Shown here piece after piece: positions 1 through 7,619 of a stretch of 11,235 nt of DNA (position 1 is its first letter; each line of letters opens with the position of its first letter). The stretch is from Hirudo medicinalis (lineage: Eukaryota > Annelida > Clitellata > Hirudinida > Hirudinidae). The notes beneath the pieces were generated by a model. It searched no databases and was not told where the DNA came from. It worked only from the letters and a program-made list of their open reading frames with translations. Position numbers and translations under genes: made by a program. The stretch lies in the NCBI GenBank assembly GCA_011800805.1, contig MPNW01001732.1, forward strand, positions 1 to 11,235, in the 5' to 3' direction.

Positions 1-77
1 ATCACCATCACCATCACCATCACCATCACCATCACCATCACCATCACCATCACCATCACCATCACCATCACCATCAC

Positions 78-113
<36 letters not shown>
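1..113. repeat. Compound microsatellite (ATCACC)n then (ATC)n
   Basis: About 13 perfect copies of the hexamer ATCACC run from the first base of the window to 78, then about 11 copies of the triplet ATC run to 113. The hexamer is two related triplets (ATC, ACC), so the two arrays probably share an origin. The array is cut by the window edge and its full length is unknown. It lies in the putative first intron of the p38 kinase gene. Confidence 0.97.
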
Positions 114-1289
114 TTGTCTCAGTCATTGCCGTCTTCCTTATAATCAATCAACAAACATGACATCTAGATAAACTTCAGGTTTACACCGTGTCTAGATTAG
201 TTTTACGTATATTTCATTCCTTAGTGTTTTCTGAGCAATCAGGAGCAAACATTATTTGTCATTTGTAAATAATCCAACAAAGTTCACTTCTATTGAGAGT
301 TAAACTCGACCAACTCATCAACCCAGCCTCAGTAAACAGGTTTCATCAAATGATAAATCTTAAGGTCATTAGATGGTTGCTTGGACCTGCTTCTTTTTAG
401 TTTTTTTACCAGTTATTCGAAAACTCGTCATGTTCTAAAACACAGAAGGTTTGCACGATCCCAGCAAAAGGCTGAATGATGAGCCAGATCGTCATCGTCA
501 TCAAAACCTCTCGGGTTCGACGATCGTCGTGCAGCGGACCAATGAAGAGAAAGCCTTGCTTAGCCCGAAATTTTTAGCTTTGAAGTTTTATTTTGCAACT
601 GCACGCCATGCGATTTTTGTCGACCTGCTCGCAACAATCGAAGGGCTCAGCGTTTCTTATTTGTTTAATGCAATTAAATATTTCTTTGTCTAAACCAAAA
701 GAAATGCATTTTTTGTTTTTCAAAAGCAGCTTTTCCAGAATTTTAAATAAATAAAAATCACCACATCGCTCGACGTGCGTGCAAAACATCTCCCGAAATA
801 CTCTGTTATTGGACTATTCTCTCGAATGGTTAAACATTGTCGGGACTTAAGTAGTTTTCCATATGATTTTTATGAAAAATGAGTAGCTTGTCAGTGAGAA
901 CTTGAACCAATGGCGATAACAGCTTAAAGGAAATCATCATTTCAAGCAGAAAAATCTTAACTGAAGAAATTTGTAGCAAACATGGTAAAAGATCAATTCT
1001 GTGATTAGCAAAATAAAACAATTCAAGGACTCTTCTGCACAGATCTTGTGTAAAACATTAAACATAACCTATAAGGATGCAATTTGTGATGCACAATAAT
1101 TTACAAATATGAGCATTTACTCAAAAAATGTAACAAAGAGTCATTAACTCCATCATGTCTGAAATCTCAACAAATTAGCTCAAAAAATGGATTTTGGAAA
1201 TTATTTCTTAAATGATAAGCAATGAAGGTTTGAGCACATATACATCAGTGCCACCATATAGCTTGGCACATCACAGAACTAATAGATAG

Positions 1290-1295
1290 GCTTAC
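1290..1295 (-). other. 5' splice donor of the p38 first coding exon
   Basis: On the minus strand the exon ends GTTTG and is followed by GTAAGC, a good U1 donor match. It cuts between the second and third bases of codon 43 (phase 2), where p38 homology requires Cys instead of the read-through Trp. This makes the boundary well supported. Confidence 0.85.
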
Positions 1296-1423
1296 CAAAC
1301 TTGGCCATAAGCTCCAGATCCAACCGGGTTCAGATTCTGATATCTGCTCGGCACCTCCCATTCCGTCTTATTCAATTCCACTCTGTAATACTTCGGTTTG
1401 ATGATTCTATTCTTGTCTGACAT
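1296..1423 (-). CDS. p38 mitogen-activated protein kinase, first coding exon (partial gene)
   Basis: Seen: from ATG at 1423 the exon encodes 42 residues plus two bases of codon 43. It includes [17 protein letters not shown] (residues 15-31) and the glycine-rich ATP loop G35-S-G-A-Y-G40, followed by Q41-V42. Known: p38 MAP kinases (Ser/Thr kinases of the stress and immune cascade, activated by MKK3/6-type kinases at a TGY loop) begin with this motif order; human p38-alpha has the same loop four residues earlier. Inference: the split codon TG|N most likely completes to Cys, as in p38-alpha; the apparent Trp in the unspliced frame is read-through into the donor. The start is supported by A at -3, by family length, and by being the only in-frame ATG (an upstream extension would begin at a TTG). 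The catalytic Lys, DFG and TGY lie in exons outside the window. Paralogue (alpha or beta type) cannot be assigned. ERK and JNK differ at the ELNKT.WEVP segment. Confidence 0.92.
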
Positions 1424-1660
1424 TCTCAGGAGGTTTTTTCCAGAATTAATTCTTCCGGTTTTAAATCCAAAGGTAAATATTGCAAACGGTGACAAACAAC
1501 TCCAAAATCTATGCACTTCTGGACGAGAATGTTGCAGGAAAATGTGCAAGATCAAATCAAACTTTGCAACTAAAAATGGCCTTTTATCCGGATACGAAAC
1601 CTCTCACGTCCGACAACTAATTTATGCGTACAAGACCGTGTCCTAGAGTCCGCGAATAGA
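1424..1660 (-). promoter_or_regulatory. Probable 5' UTR / proximal promoter region of p38
   Basis: This is the minus-strand DNA directly upstream of the p38 ATG. It is less AT-rich than the DNA beyond 1660, which turns abruptly into long A/T runs. No clear TATA box stands at a proper distance. A pyrimidine-rich tract ending CTCGTCCAG (minus strand, near 1520) could be an acceptor for a separate 5' non-coding exon, so the transcription start could also be farther right. The call rests mainly on position. Confidence 0.35.
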
Positions 1661-3304
1661 AAAAAAAATGATATGAAAATAAAAAATATCTTAATAAATA
1701 ATTTGTTAAATAAATATTTTAATTTTAAAATATTCTGCGACTGCGATCATACGTAATTTAATTAGCCGAAAATAAAAGCGTTGTCTGCTACTTTAAATAT
1801 ACGTCGTTTTAATTCGCCTTCTAATTTTAAATACGTTATTATCAATTATTTTAAAAATATTTTTTGTGAAAAAGAGCTTGATGAAGTTGATTGAAATCTT
1901 TTAAGTTTTATCCTATCATGCTACCGGCTACTCGCACTATTCCTGGATTTTTAACTAGTCCTTGATGGTTCATTTAATTAATTTTACTGCGCTGTTCCTT
2001 TATTTTTCTTTGAGGACCTTGGTTGTGATGAGGAAGAAAAGAAGTTAAGTTCTATATGGTAGGTTTGCCATACAAATTCTATATAAATTATCCATTTTTC
2101 AAAAGTAAAGAATCATGCCGACCGAGTAATTCAGTTAACAATCGTTTATGTTGTTGTTATAAAACAAATCAAAATTCCTCGTCGACCAGCTGTTGTCCTC
2201 ATGCCAGAGAAGATCATGAAATATGAGACTGCAATCCTCATGCTACCTATTTTGCCTTCACAAACTTTCTCCAGTTTCAAATTCAAATGCAATTTAACGC
2301 AATAAAATCATTTCCAAAGTCGAAAATAAAACTTTCCAAGAGTTAGATTATCTGCCTGGTGAAATATTCCACTTAATTTGGCTGATTAGGGAATCGAATT
2401 ATAGAAAAGGAGGTGCTCGCTAATTCGATTGGCACATTTAAGTTTGAATAGATAGAAAAATCTAACGTTGAAACATCAGCCTTTCTTACTTGGTTAGGCC
2501 ATGTTTGTACTTGATTGTTCTATCTTATTTTTGCTTTTACAGAAAATTCGAGAGCTTGTTTACAAAGCACTTGGAGTTTGCACACGTCTTGAGTGTATAG
2601 ATTTACTCAAGTTTGTTCTATCGTGTCACATTCTTCTCTTATTATTTTGAGCTTTCACAAATACAAATGCAATTATCCTTTGGCCAGTTCGTTGTTTGTC
2701 TCTGAGGTCGACTTTAACAGAAAATTCATATTTTTTTAAGATAGATAATAAGATTTGACAATAAACACGTCTTGAATGTGATTCTGAAGATATTCTGATT
2801 TTCTGGATCGGAATTGAATGAGAAATAGGAGAAAACATAATTTTTGAAAACCAATATTGAAACAAGACAACTAAAACGCATGATAATATAATAATATTTT
2901 CAATAATTTAATTATTGTATTGTTTAATATTATTATATAATTTAAATATTATATTATTAAATATCATATAATAAGATAATTAAATATAATAATATAATAT
3001 TATTTAATAATATAATATAGTTTCAATAATATATTTATTTTACTACATCCCTGGCAAATGTTTAGAACATCAATTTAATTTATAATCTCCCAGCAGATTA
3101 AAGTTTTTTTCCAATTTTTCTCTTAAAATCCGTCGATGAGTTCAAATTTCTCCGGGTTTTATTAAACCCATTTCTTAATTAAGTTAAAAAACCTCTCTTT
3201 TACCGAACATATCTCAAAGGATTTGTAACAAAAATAAATGTTCTGAATGTTCATTCCATTAAAAGTCCTTCAGATGAAATTATAAATATTTTTTTAAATC
3301 GAGC
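1661..3304. other. AT-rich non-coding DNA between p38 and tRNA-Thr
   Basis: No family motif, long open frame or convincing exon is visible on either strand. The stretch 1650-1870 is very AT-rich (many AAATA/TTTAA words). The stretch 2000-2870 is ordinary non-coding sequence, with one short open frame at 2626-2865 (minus) that has no coding character. The block 2884-3035 is almost pure A/T with nested inverted repeats (separate entry). Confidence 0.6.
2886..2938. repeat. Nested AT inverted repeat (potential cruciform)
   Basis: ATATAATAATATT at 2886-2898 is the exact reverse complement of AATATTATTATAT at 2926-2938. Inside it lies a second exact inverted pair, CAATAAT (2901-2907) and ATTATTG (2911-2917), with a 3-nt loop. 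The structure sits at the left of a ~150-bp A/T-only block reaching about 3035. In DNA this composed of A and T some inverted repeats are expected by chance, but a 13-bp arm enclosing a 7-bp arm is notable. Confidence 0.6.
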
Positions 3305-3313
3305 AAAAAAAAA
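3305..3313 (-). terminator. Pol III poly-T terminator of tRNA-Thr
   Basis: Nine T residues on the minus strand begin 8 nt after the mature 3' end of the tRNA. Four or more Ts suffice for Pol III termination in animals, so this is a strong terminator leaving a short 3' trailer. Confidence 0.9.
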
Positions 3314-3331
3314 GAGCCTGAGGCCCGACGG

Positions 3332-3342
3332 GGGTTCGAACC
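3332..3342 (-). promoter_or_regulatory. Pol III B box of tRNA-Thr
   Basis: GGTTCGAACCC on the minus strand at tRNA nt 51-61, a near-perfect B box (GGTTCGANNCC). Its spacing from the A box is normal for a tRNA without intron. Confidence 0.9.
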
Positions 3343-3374
3343 CCGGATCTTCTGTTTACGAGACAGACGCCTTA

Positions 3375-3385
3375 CCACTTGGCCA
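3375..3385 (-). promoter_or_regulatory. Pol III A box of tRNA-Thr
   Basis: TGGCCAAGTGG on the minus strand, matching the TRGYNNARNGG consensus, at tRNA nt 8-18. It is the TFIIIC contact of the internal promoter. Confidence 0.9.
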
Positions 3386-4084
3386 CCGAGCCCCACGGAC
3401 AGGAATCGCTTAAGTTGAGATCTAATTCTTGTTCCATAAATTCTCTGCTGAAGATTGCCATTTATCCAAATTGTTAAATCTTACTTAATAATGATGGTCA
3501 ACAAAAATAAACATTTAATTTTATTTAAGAATAATTCATTTCGTGATAATTTTCATTTTAAGAGAATGAATGCTCTTGATCCACGTTGCACATACATCGC
3601 AATTAAGTCACAAAAGAGGAGGTGAAATATTTCATTCGCTCGTCTGCATTTTTGGCGCGAGGAATTTTATGGAAACTCATTAATCTTTATAGTTCTTTCG
3701 TATTCGTGGGTCGTTTGATCAATTGATGATATTTTGGAGGGCGTACCAAGGAACCTTTGAACTTTCTGAGCCTCTCCTTTGCAAACTTACCCCCAAAACA
3801 TTCTTTTGGTGATGTTTGGTGAGGCGAGGGAGTGGCCCATGCCCTTTACCTTAATTAATAAACAATATCTCCGGGCAAACGTTTTAATTGATTAAAAATC
3901 CAGTCAAATAAAGAAACTAATTTATGCGAAACCTTCGATTGAATTATCCGTGTTTTGCGAAGAATGGAACAAATGTCCATCCTGGTAAATAAAAACAAAA
4001 TTGTATTTCGATTTTAACTTGTCAGCAGACGCCACTCAAATTATCGGAGCTAAAGTAATCAAAGTTCATTTTCTGTTTACATGT

Positions 4085-4150
4085 TATTAACCGGCCAATT
4101 AGCAATTTCATTAATAATCTGGATACTTTCCGGTCTCTAATTATCTGGAT
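4085..4150. promoter_or_regulatory. Possible cluster of homeodomain-type sites
   Basis: Within about 65 bp there are several ATTA/TAAT cores in different contexts: TTATTAA (4085), CCAATTAG (4095), CATTAATAATC (4109) and CTAATTATC (4137). There is also a repeated ATCTGGAT (4117 and 4143). The patch is less repetitive than its surroundings and could be an enhancer. Such cores are common in AT-rich DNA, so this is suggestive only. Confidence 0.25.
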
Positions 4151-4286
4151 GCCCGATTTGGTTTCAATGCCAGGTCGGCCATCTTTTTGTTATTCATGGA
4201 GCGAAATAAATCCGGAATGACGAAAAAAGATGGAGACGAAATAAGGAATCCATCTTCTTTTCGAAATGATTTTTTAGATGCTATTT

Positions 4287-4324
4287 TTGTTGTTTATTGT
4301 TGTTTGTTGTTGTTTGTTGTTGTT
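4287..4324. repeat. (TTG)n-rich interrupted microsatellite
   Basis: Runs of TTG separated by TTT or TTTA (TTGTTGTTTGTTGTTG pattern). No coding signal. Confidence 0.85.
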
Positions 4325-4401
4325 CAAGAGGAACTTTGATCTCGAATCTGTTCACTGTAATGAATTTTGAGGAAATGACCTTCAGGAGTAACAAGACAAG
4401 A

Positions 4402-4449
4402 TCGTCTCCATCATCGTCGTCTTCGTCGTCATCATCACCGTTATCGTCA
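4402..4449. repeat. TCG/TCA-rich degenerate trinucleotide tract
   Basis: Interrupted TCATCGTCGTCTTCGTCG-type triplets. Same triplet family as the arrays at 8709 and 8999, on the opposite strand to the latter. Confidence 0.75.
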
Positions 4450-4640
4450 ATGACATGACATCATGTGTCAAAGTATTTGCCACCCATTGAGAAAGACTCA
4501 CAGACACGGTTGTTCGTGTAATCACATCCAGAAAGACTTTCTCTTTGTGACTTATGAAGGCATTAGCTGAAATGGGATAATAGTGCAGGGAATAAATAAA
4601 TCAGGAGAGGAAAACATGCAATAAAAAGGTTTTTTAAACT

Positions 4641-4699
4641 AATAATAATAATAATAATAATAATAATATTATCTCTCAAATATATATATATATATATAT
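4641..4699. repeat. (AAT)n followed by (AT)10
   Basis: About nine AAT triplets (4641-4667), a 12-bp spacer containing ATCTCTCAA, then ten AT dinucleotides (4680-4699). The TA array directly abuts the hairpin at 4714-4730. Confidence 0.95.
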
Positions 4700-4713
4700 T
4701 ATTGGCGTTTTTA

Positions 4714-4730
4714 GACCGACTTCGTCAGTC
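4714..4730 (-). other. Short perfect-pairing RNA hairpin next to a TA repeat
   Basis: On the minus strand, GACTGAC-GAA-GTCGGTC forms seven base pairs including one U-G wobble, with a GAA loop. The plus-strand version would have a C-A mismatch, so the structure favours minus-strand RNA. It contains CTGACGA, which resembles the first core box of a hammerhead ribozyme, but the matching GAAA box is not present (the following bases are TAAAAACG). It may be the end of a dispersed repeat whose edge is the TA array. Confidence 0.4.
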
Positions 4731-4862
4731 AAACTCCTTTTTTAGCCATTATAATTAATTTTATTAATATTGATATTAAGACTTCAGCAAACATTCCTCG
4801 TAATTTTCGAAATCAAAAATTATGCCGAGTAGGAGAAGTGCGAAAGAGGCCAGTCGGGAAAA

Positions 4863-5025
4863 CAAAATAAAATTAATCATAATAATAAAAATTAATAATA
4901 ATAAAAAAAATAATAATAGTGGTAATGATAATGATAATGATGACGGTGAAGATGACGTTGACGATGGCAATGGCGATGACGATGACGTCGACGACGACGA
5001 CGATGATAATGACATTGACATTGTT
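4863..5025. repeat. Compound (AAT)n to GAT/GAC triplet tract
   Basis: AAT-rich repeats (about 4875-4918) grade into AATGAT and then GATGAC and GACGACGAC repeats (about 4920-5010). The tract is open in several frames and yields acidic Asp/Asn-rich or Ser-rich translations. These are repeat artefacts: no non-repeat domain is attached. Confidence 0.85.
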
Positions 5026-5180
5026 CCTTTTGATAAGAGGCAGTGGATATTGAGGATGCCACGAAGTCCTCATGCGATATTTAAAACTCCGAGTGATTTA
5101 TGATTACCTCTCGGAAAATATGAGATAAATTGAGTGAATATTTCCCCATTTTTTTCAGAAACTGGATTCAGTTTTATTTT

Positions 5181-5216
5181 TGAAGAATTTGTTTGAAGAA
5201 TTTGTTTGAAGAATTT
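5181..5216. repeat. 13-bp tandem repeat, 2.8 copies
   Basis: TGAAGAATTTGTT occurs at 5181-5193 and 5194-5206, followed by ten bases of a third copy to 5216. The copies are identical. No gene is associated. Confidence 0.9.
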
Positions 5217-5443
5217 CGGCTTTTTAGACTTAATTGTTGCTTAATTATTGTTGTTTATTTTTAAATACCCCCCAAGTGGGTGTTAATTTTAATGTTAATT
5301 GATATTTCTAATCTTTTTGGAATCTTTACTAAAACTTGGAAAATAAAGTTGCAGTCAAAAATGTCTTATAAAGGCTTTTTCTTTCTTTAGATCTGTGGAC
5401 CAAGGACAATAAATCATTGTACATTTTCCGTGGAACTCTTAAA

Positions 5444-5820
5444 AGTTCAAATGCAAATTATTTCTTCAGACACGACACAAACAACAACAATCGACAACCT
5501 TATTTCAACTTTGTGACCCCCTTTTGAAAAGGTTAAAGTTCAGACGATCAAAGTTCAGAGCTGCAGGATCAGATGTCCAGGAGACTAAAAAAATAAATTC
5601 GCCGCTATATCTTAACTTTAAATAAATATTCTAAAAAAACTGTTTTGACAATTATATTTCATATTTTTGTACGGTATCTTTCAAGATAAATTCATTTGAT
5701 ATAATAAAAAATCTAATTTTATTCTTACCTAATACAACCCAAAAGTTCAAACCTAGGGTCAATCCTTTCAAAAGCAAAGGTCAAAAGAAAAGTCCCCTCA
5801 AAAACTGATTGCGAGGGTCA
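5444..5820. promoter_or_regulatory. Cluster of nuclear-receptor-type half-sites, including a DR1
   Basis: Seen: AGTTCA at 5444, 5537, 5552 and 5744; GGGTCA at 5756 and 5815; AGGTCA at 5778; and TGACCC at 5514 (GGGTCA on the other strand). AGGTTA-A-AGTTCA at 5530-5542 is a direct repeat with one-base spacing, the arrangement bound by HNF4 or RXR-type receptors. ATCAAAG at 5548-5554 also fits a TCF/LEF core. Inference: a receptor-responsive element for a flanking gene. The half-sites are short and partly low-complexity (AAAGTTCA), so chance is a serious alternative. Confidence 0.3.
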
Positions 5821-5994
5821 AATCTATCACCCAGGAAGGGATAACTTATGACATCTAAAAAGGACGTAGCTCATGTCATGAAAAGTTACTTGTGACGGTC
5901 ATGACACAAACAACATCCTTCGATTCTTTGTGGGGTTCGTAAAACAAGCCCAGAACCTCGTAAAAATGGCCCGCTTCTCATTAAGAGGACTTAC

Positions 5995-6148
5995 CGACAT
6001 TTATGGGACCGGCCCTTTCTGCCCTTTCCGACCAAATGACCGCCAGATCATCAAAGTCGTAGGAACCCCCTTCCTTGGGGTTAAACCAGGAGAAGGGGAA
6101 GTGGAATGTAAGAACGGCTGGAGTATTCCAAAGGAATGTCTTCCTTAA
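5995..6148 (-). other. Candidate internal exon (minus), overlapped by a plus-strand open frame
   Basis: Seen: in GC-richer DNA, the minus strand from 6148 to 5995 (154 nt) is open in one frame. It is preceded by TTAATTTCAG and followed by GTAAGT, so it could be a phase 0 to phase 1 exon of 51 codons. Its translation contains FHFPFSWFNPKEGG and DFDDLAVIWSERAERAG. The same DNA on the plus strand is open from 5882 to a TAA at 6146-6148, with an ATG at 5966 in good context (AAAATGG), and ends in GEVECKNGWSIPKECLP, faintly like the last cysteine pair of a sushi/CCP module. I recognise neither protein. The acceptor's pyrimidine tract is weak. Only one strand can be expected to code, and both may be chance. 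The acceptor region is part of the adjacent tandem duplication. Confidence 0.25.
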
Positions 6149-6335
6149 CTGAAATTAACGACGTCTGCCCTTTGGTTAACCTTTGGATCATCCTTCGTAC
6201 ATTCTGAGGGCTTTCACGACGATGATGACGAGGAGAGGGTCTTCCTTAACTGAAATTAACGACGTCTGCCCTTTCGTTAACCTTTGGGTCATCCTTCGTA
6301 CATTCTGAGGGCTTTCATGATGATGAGGAGGGGGT
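6138..6335. repeat. ~100-bp tandem duplication, two copies
   Basis: Copy 1 is 6138-6238 and copy 2 is 6239 to about 6335, period 101. The first 79 bases (starting GTCTTCCTTAACTG) differ at only two positions. The remaining ~20 bases are GAT/GAG-rich triplets that have diverged in length (CGACGATGATGACGAGGAG against TGATGATGAGGAG). The copies probably arose by slippage or unequal exchange at this triplet tail. The unit includes the possible minus-strand splice acceptor at 6149-6150. Confidence 0.93.
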
Positions 6336-6430
6336 CATGAGGAGGAACGGGAAATGTCGGCTGGTCTTGATTTGGGCTGACACATTGCGACTCTTGCCAC
6401 ACTTATGCCGCTTGCAGGAAGGCAACCCTC

Positions 6431-6545
6431 TGTACTCTCTGCAAGTACTGTACTCTGTACTCTCTGCAAGTACTGTACTCTGTACTCTCTGCAAGTACTG
6501 TACTCTGTACTCTCTGCAAGTACTGTACTCTGTACTCTCTGCAAG
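6431..6545. repeat. 25-bp minisatellite, 4.6 perfect copies
   Basis: The unit TGTACTCTCTGCAAGTACTG plus TACTC is repeated at 6431, 6456, 6481 and 6506, with 15 bases of a fifth copy at 6531-6545, without a mismatch. Since 25 is not a multiple of three, frames rotate through the array. It is nevertheless stop-free in several frames on both strands, which explains open frames at 6315-6633. Perfect identity implies recent expansion. Confidence 0.97.
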
Positions 6546-7247
6546 CCCAAATACCATTTGTGGTAAATTTTGGATATTAATGTTGGAGTATTTGAATGCG
6601 TTCAATAACAATTCAGTTTATTTCAATTTGTAAAGTAATTTGCAAGGGAGGATTTAATTTCTCAAATTTGAGTTTAATTAAATCTTATTATATTATTCTA
6701 TTTATGCTTTTTTAAGCTTAATTTCCAAAATAAAATTACGTAAAGCACGTAATTGAATAAAATATTTTGGAAATGATTGAAACTTTTGGAAGGCCGAATT
6801 TTCTGAATTCTCCTAAGCGATCATTGAAGATTGCAGTCATTCTTTTGTGGATTCCGAGGAATTCATCGCTTCATCTTCATCTGTGAATCAACGAGAAGAA
6901 GTAATTATTGATTTAAAGAAAATTATTTTAAAAAATATAATAGAAATTATAATAGAAATGATAATAGAAATTCTTCTTATTTTCAAAATTAGGATATGAA
7001 ATGATCATTTTTGATTCTATTGAACCTCGGTGACCCTCAAAATAGCCCATGGCCAAAATCGCCCGTCATAACAGCCCAAAAAAAATTATTTAAAAAACTT
7101 ATTTAACTAAATGAAATTGTAAATTAGTCACATTAAATTAGTTTAATTGTGATATTGTAAGCAATCCCATGAAGATAATCGAGAGTTTCCGTGTTGTTGG
7201 ACTACGAAGACGTCGATTCATTCGCTCATACTTAACATTCGATGCTT

Positions 7248-7289
7248 CTGGATGTCTGTTACATCCAGACAAGTTACCTGAAAACTTGT
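7248..7289. other. Two abutting hairpins
   Basis: CTGGATGT (7248-7255) pairs with ACATCCAG (7261-7268) around a 5-nt loop. Directly adjoining, ACAAGTT (7269-7275) pairs with AACTTGT (7283-7289) around a 7-nt loop. Both stems are perfect, and no base separates the two structures. Function unknown. Confidence 0.6.
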
Positions 7290-7619
7290 GATGTCGCTCT
7301 CCACTTTATCCGGTTCTTTTCGAAATTGGCCGATGACTTTGAAGACTGATGGATGATGAAAATCGATTGTTTGTTGAAATCTGTGATGCCATGCTTCCTC
7401 TGAATTATTGTTCTAAGCAAACCATCATTGACGCGATGGCGGACATTCCTTGGCGGAGTGGCAAACCGAGGTTCTGCTCTGCGGTTCTGTAATTGTTTTG
7501 CCAAAGTAGTTGCCTTTCCAGGACGATTCCTGGATCGAATCTACATCCTCCTACAAGATGATTTTTATAAGACAGAAGAGACATTCGGGTTTTCAAAAAG
7601 GATCGCCAGCTAAAGACAT

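Larger units (their letters stand above)
1..1295 (-). other. Start of intron 1 of the p38 MAP kinase gene (partial)
   Basis: The minus-strand donor GTAAGC lies at 1295-1290, and everything from there to the left edge should be intron. I looked for the next p38 exon (region of the catalytic lysine and the AKRTYREL helix) in the minus-strand translation and did not see it, so the intron is probably longer than 1.29 kb. The stretch is AT-rich and carries the microsatellite at the left edge and a perfect 12-bp palindrome (CGACGATCGTCG, 518-529). A somewhat GC-richer patch at about 450-640 is open in two frames but shows no family motif. Confidence 0.75.
3321..3392 (-). tRNA. tRNA-Thr, anticodon CGU
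   Basis: A 72-nt intronless cloverleaf. Acceptor stem GGCUCGG pairs with UCGGGCC, with two G-U wobbles (4:68 and 7:65 in linear numbering), discriminator U. D stem is GCC/GGC. The anticodon stem UCUGU/ACAGA encloses loop CUCGUAA, giving anticodon CGU (tRNA nt 33-35, window 3360-3358), which reads the Thr codon ACG. T stem CGGGG/CCCCG is perfect, with loop UUCGAAC. The body closely resembles animal tRNA-Thr(CGU) as I know it (GGUGGCCAAGUGGUAAGGCGU, UCUCGUAAA). No CCA is encoded, as usual in eukaryotes. Internal A and B boxes and a poly-T terminator follow the Pol III pattern, so the gene looks functional, not a SINE remnant. Confidence 0.96.
3393..4639. other. Non-coding stretch right of the tRNA
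   Basis: I see no recognisable gene here. Contents: an E2F-like TTTGGCGCG (3651-3659); a weak minus-strand mini-exon candidate (ATG at 3840, donor GTAAGT at 3790-3785); a group of homeodomain-type cores at 4085-4145; a TTG-rich microsatellite at 4287-4324; and a TCG/TCA-rich tract at 4402-4449 followed by a short palindrome at 4454-4465. Confidence 0.55.

Noticed and set aside
1..113. CRISPR-like or structured array at the window start
   Set aside because: A six-base unit without spacers is a microsatellite.
451..789. Overlapping open frames on both strands in the p38 intron
   Set aside because: The plus frame begins at a TTG; neither has a recognisable motif, and splice signals are weak. 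No kinase exon is present here.
1424..1555. N-terminal extension of the p38 frame to 1555
   Set aside because: The extension would start at a TTG, not ATG, and has no counterpart in p38 kinases. The ATG at 1423 fits the family length and context.
4700..4740. Functional hammerhead ribozyme on the minus strand
   Set aside because: CTGACGA is present, but the essential GAAA box and a cleavage-site stem are not.
4776..5103. Open frames rich in Ser, Asp, Asn or Ile/Val
   Set aside because: They are translations of AAT and GAT/GAC triplet repeats in different frames.
6315..6633. Open frames of about 70-98 codons across the minisatellite
   Set aside because: They exist because the 25-bp unit lacks stops in several frames. 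The flanks add no conserved sequence.
7454..7540. tRNA-derived SINE suggested by A-box-like TGGCGGAGTGG
   Set aside because: The only B-box-like word (GGATCGAATCT, near 7530) has mismatches and is too far away, and no tRNA fold or A-rich tail was found.
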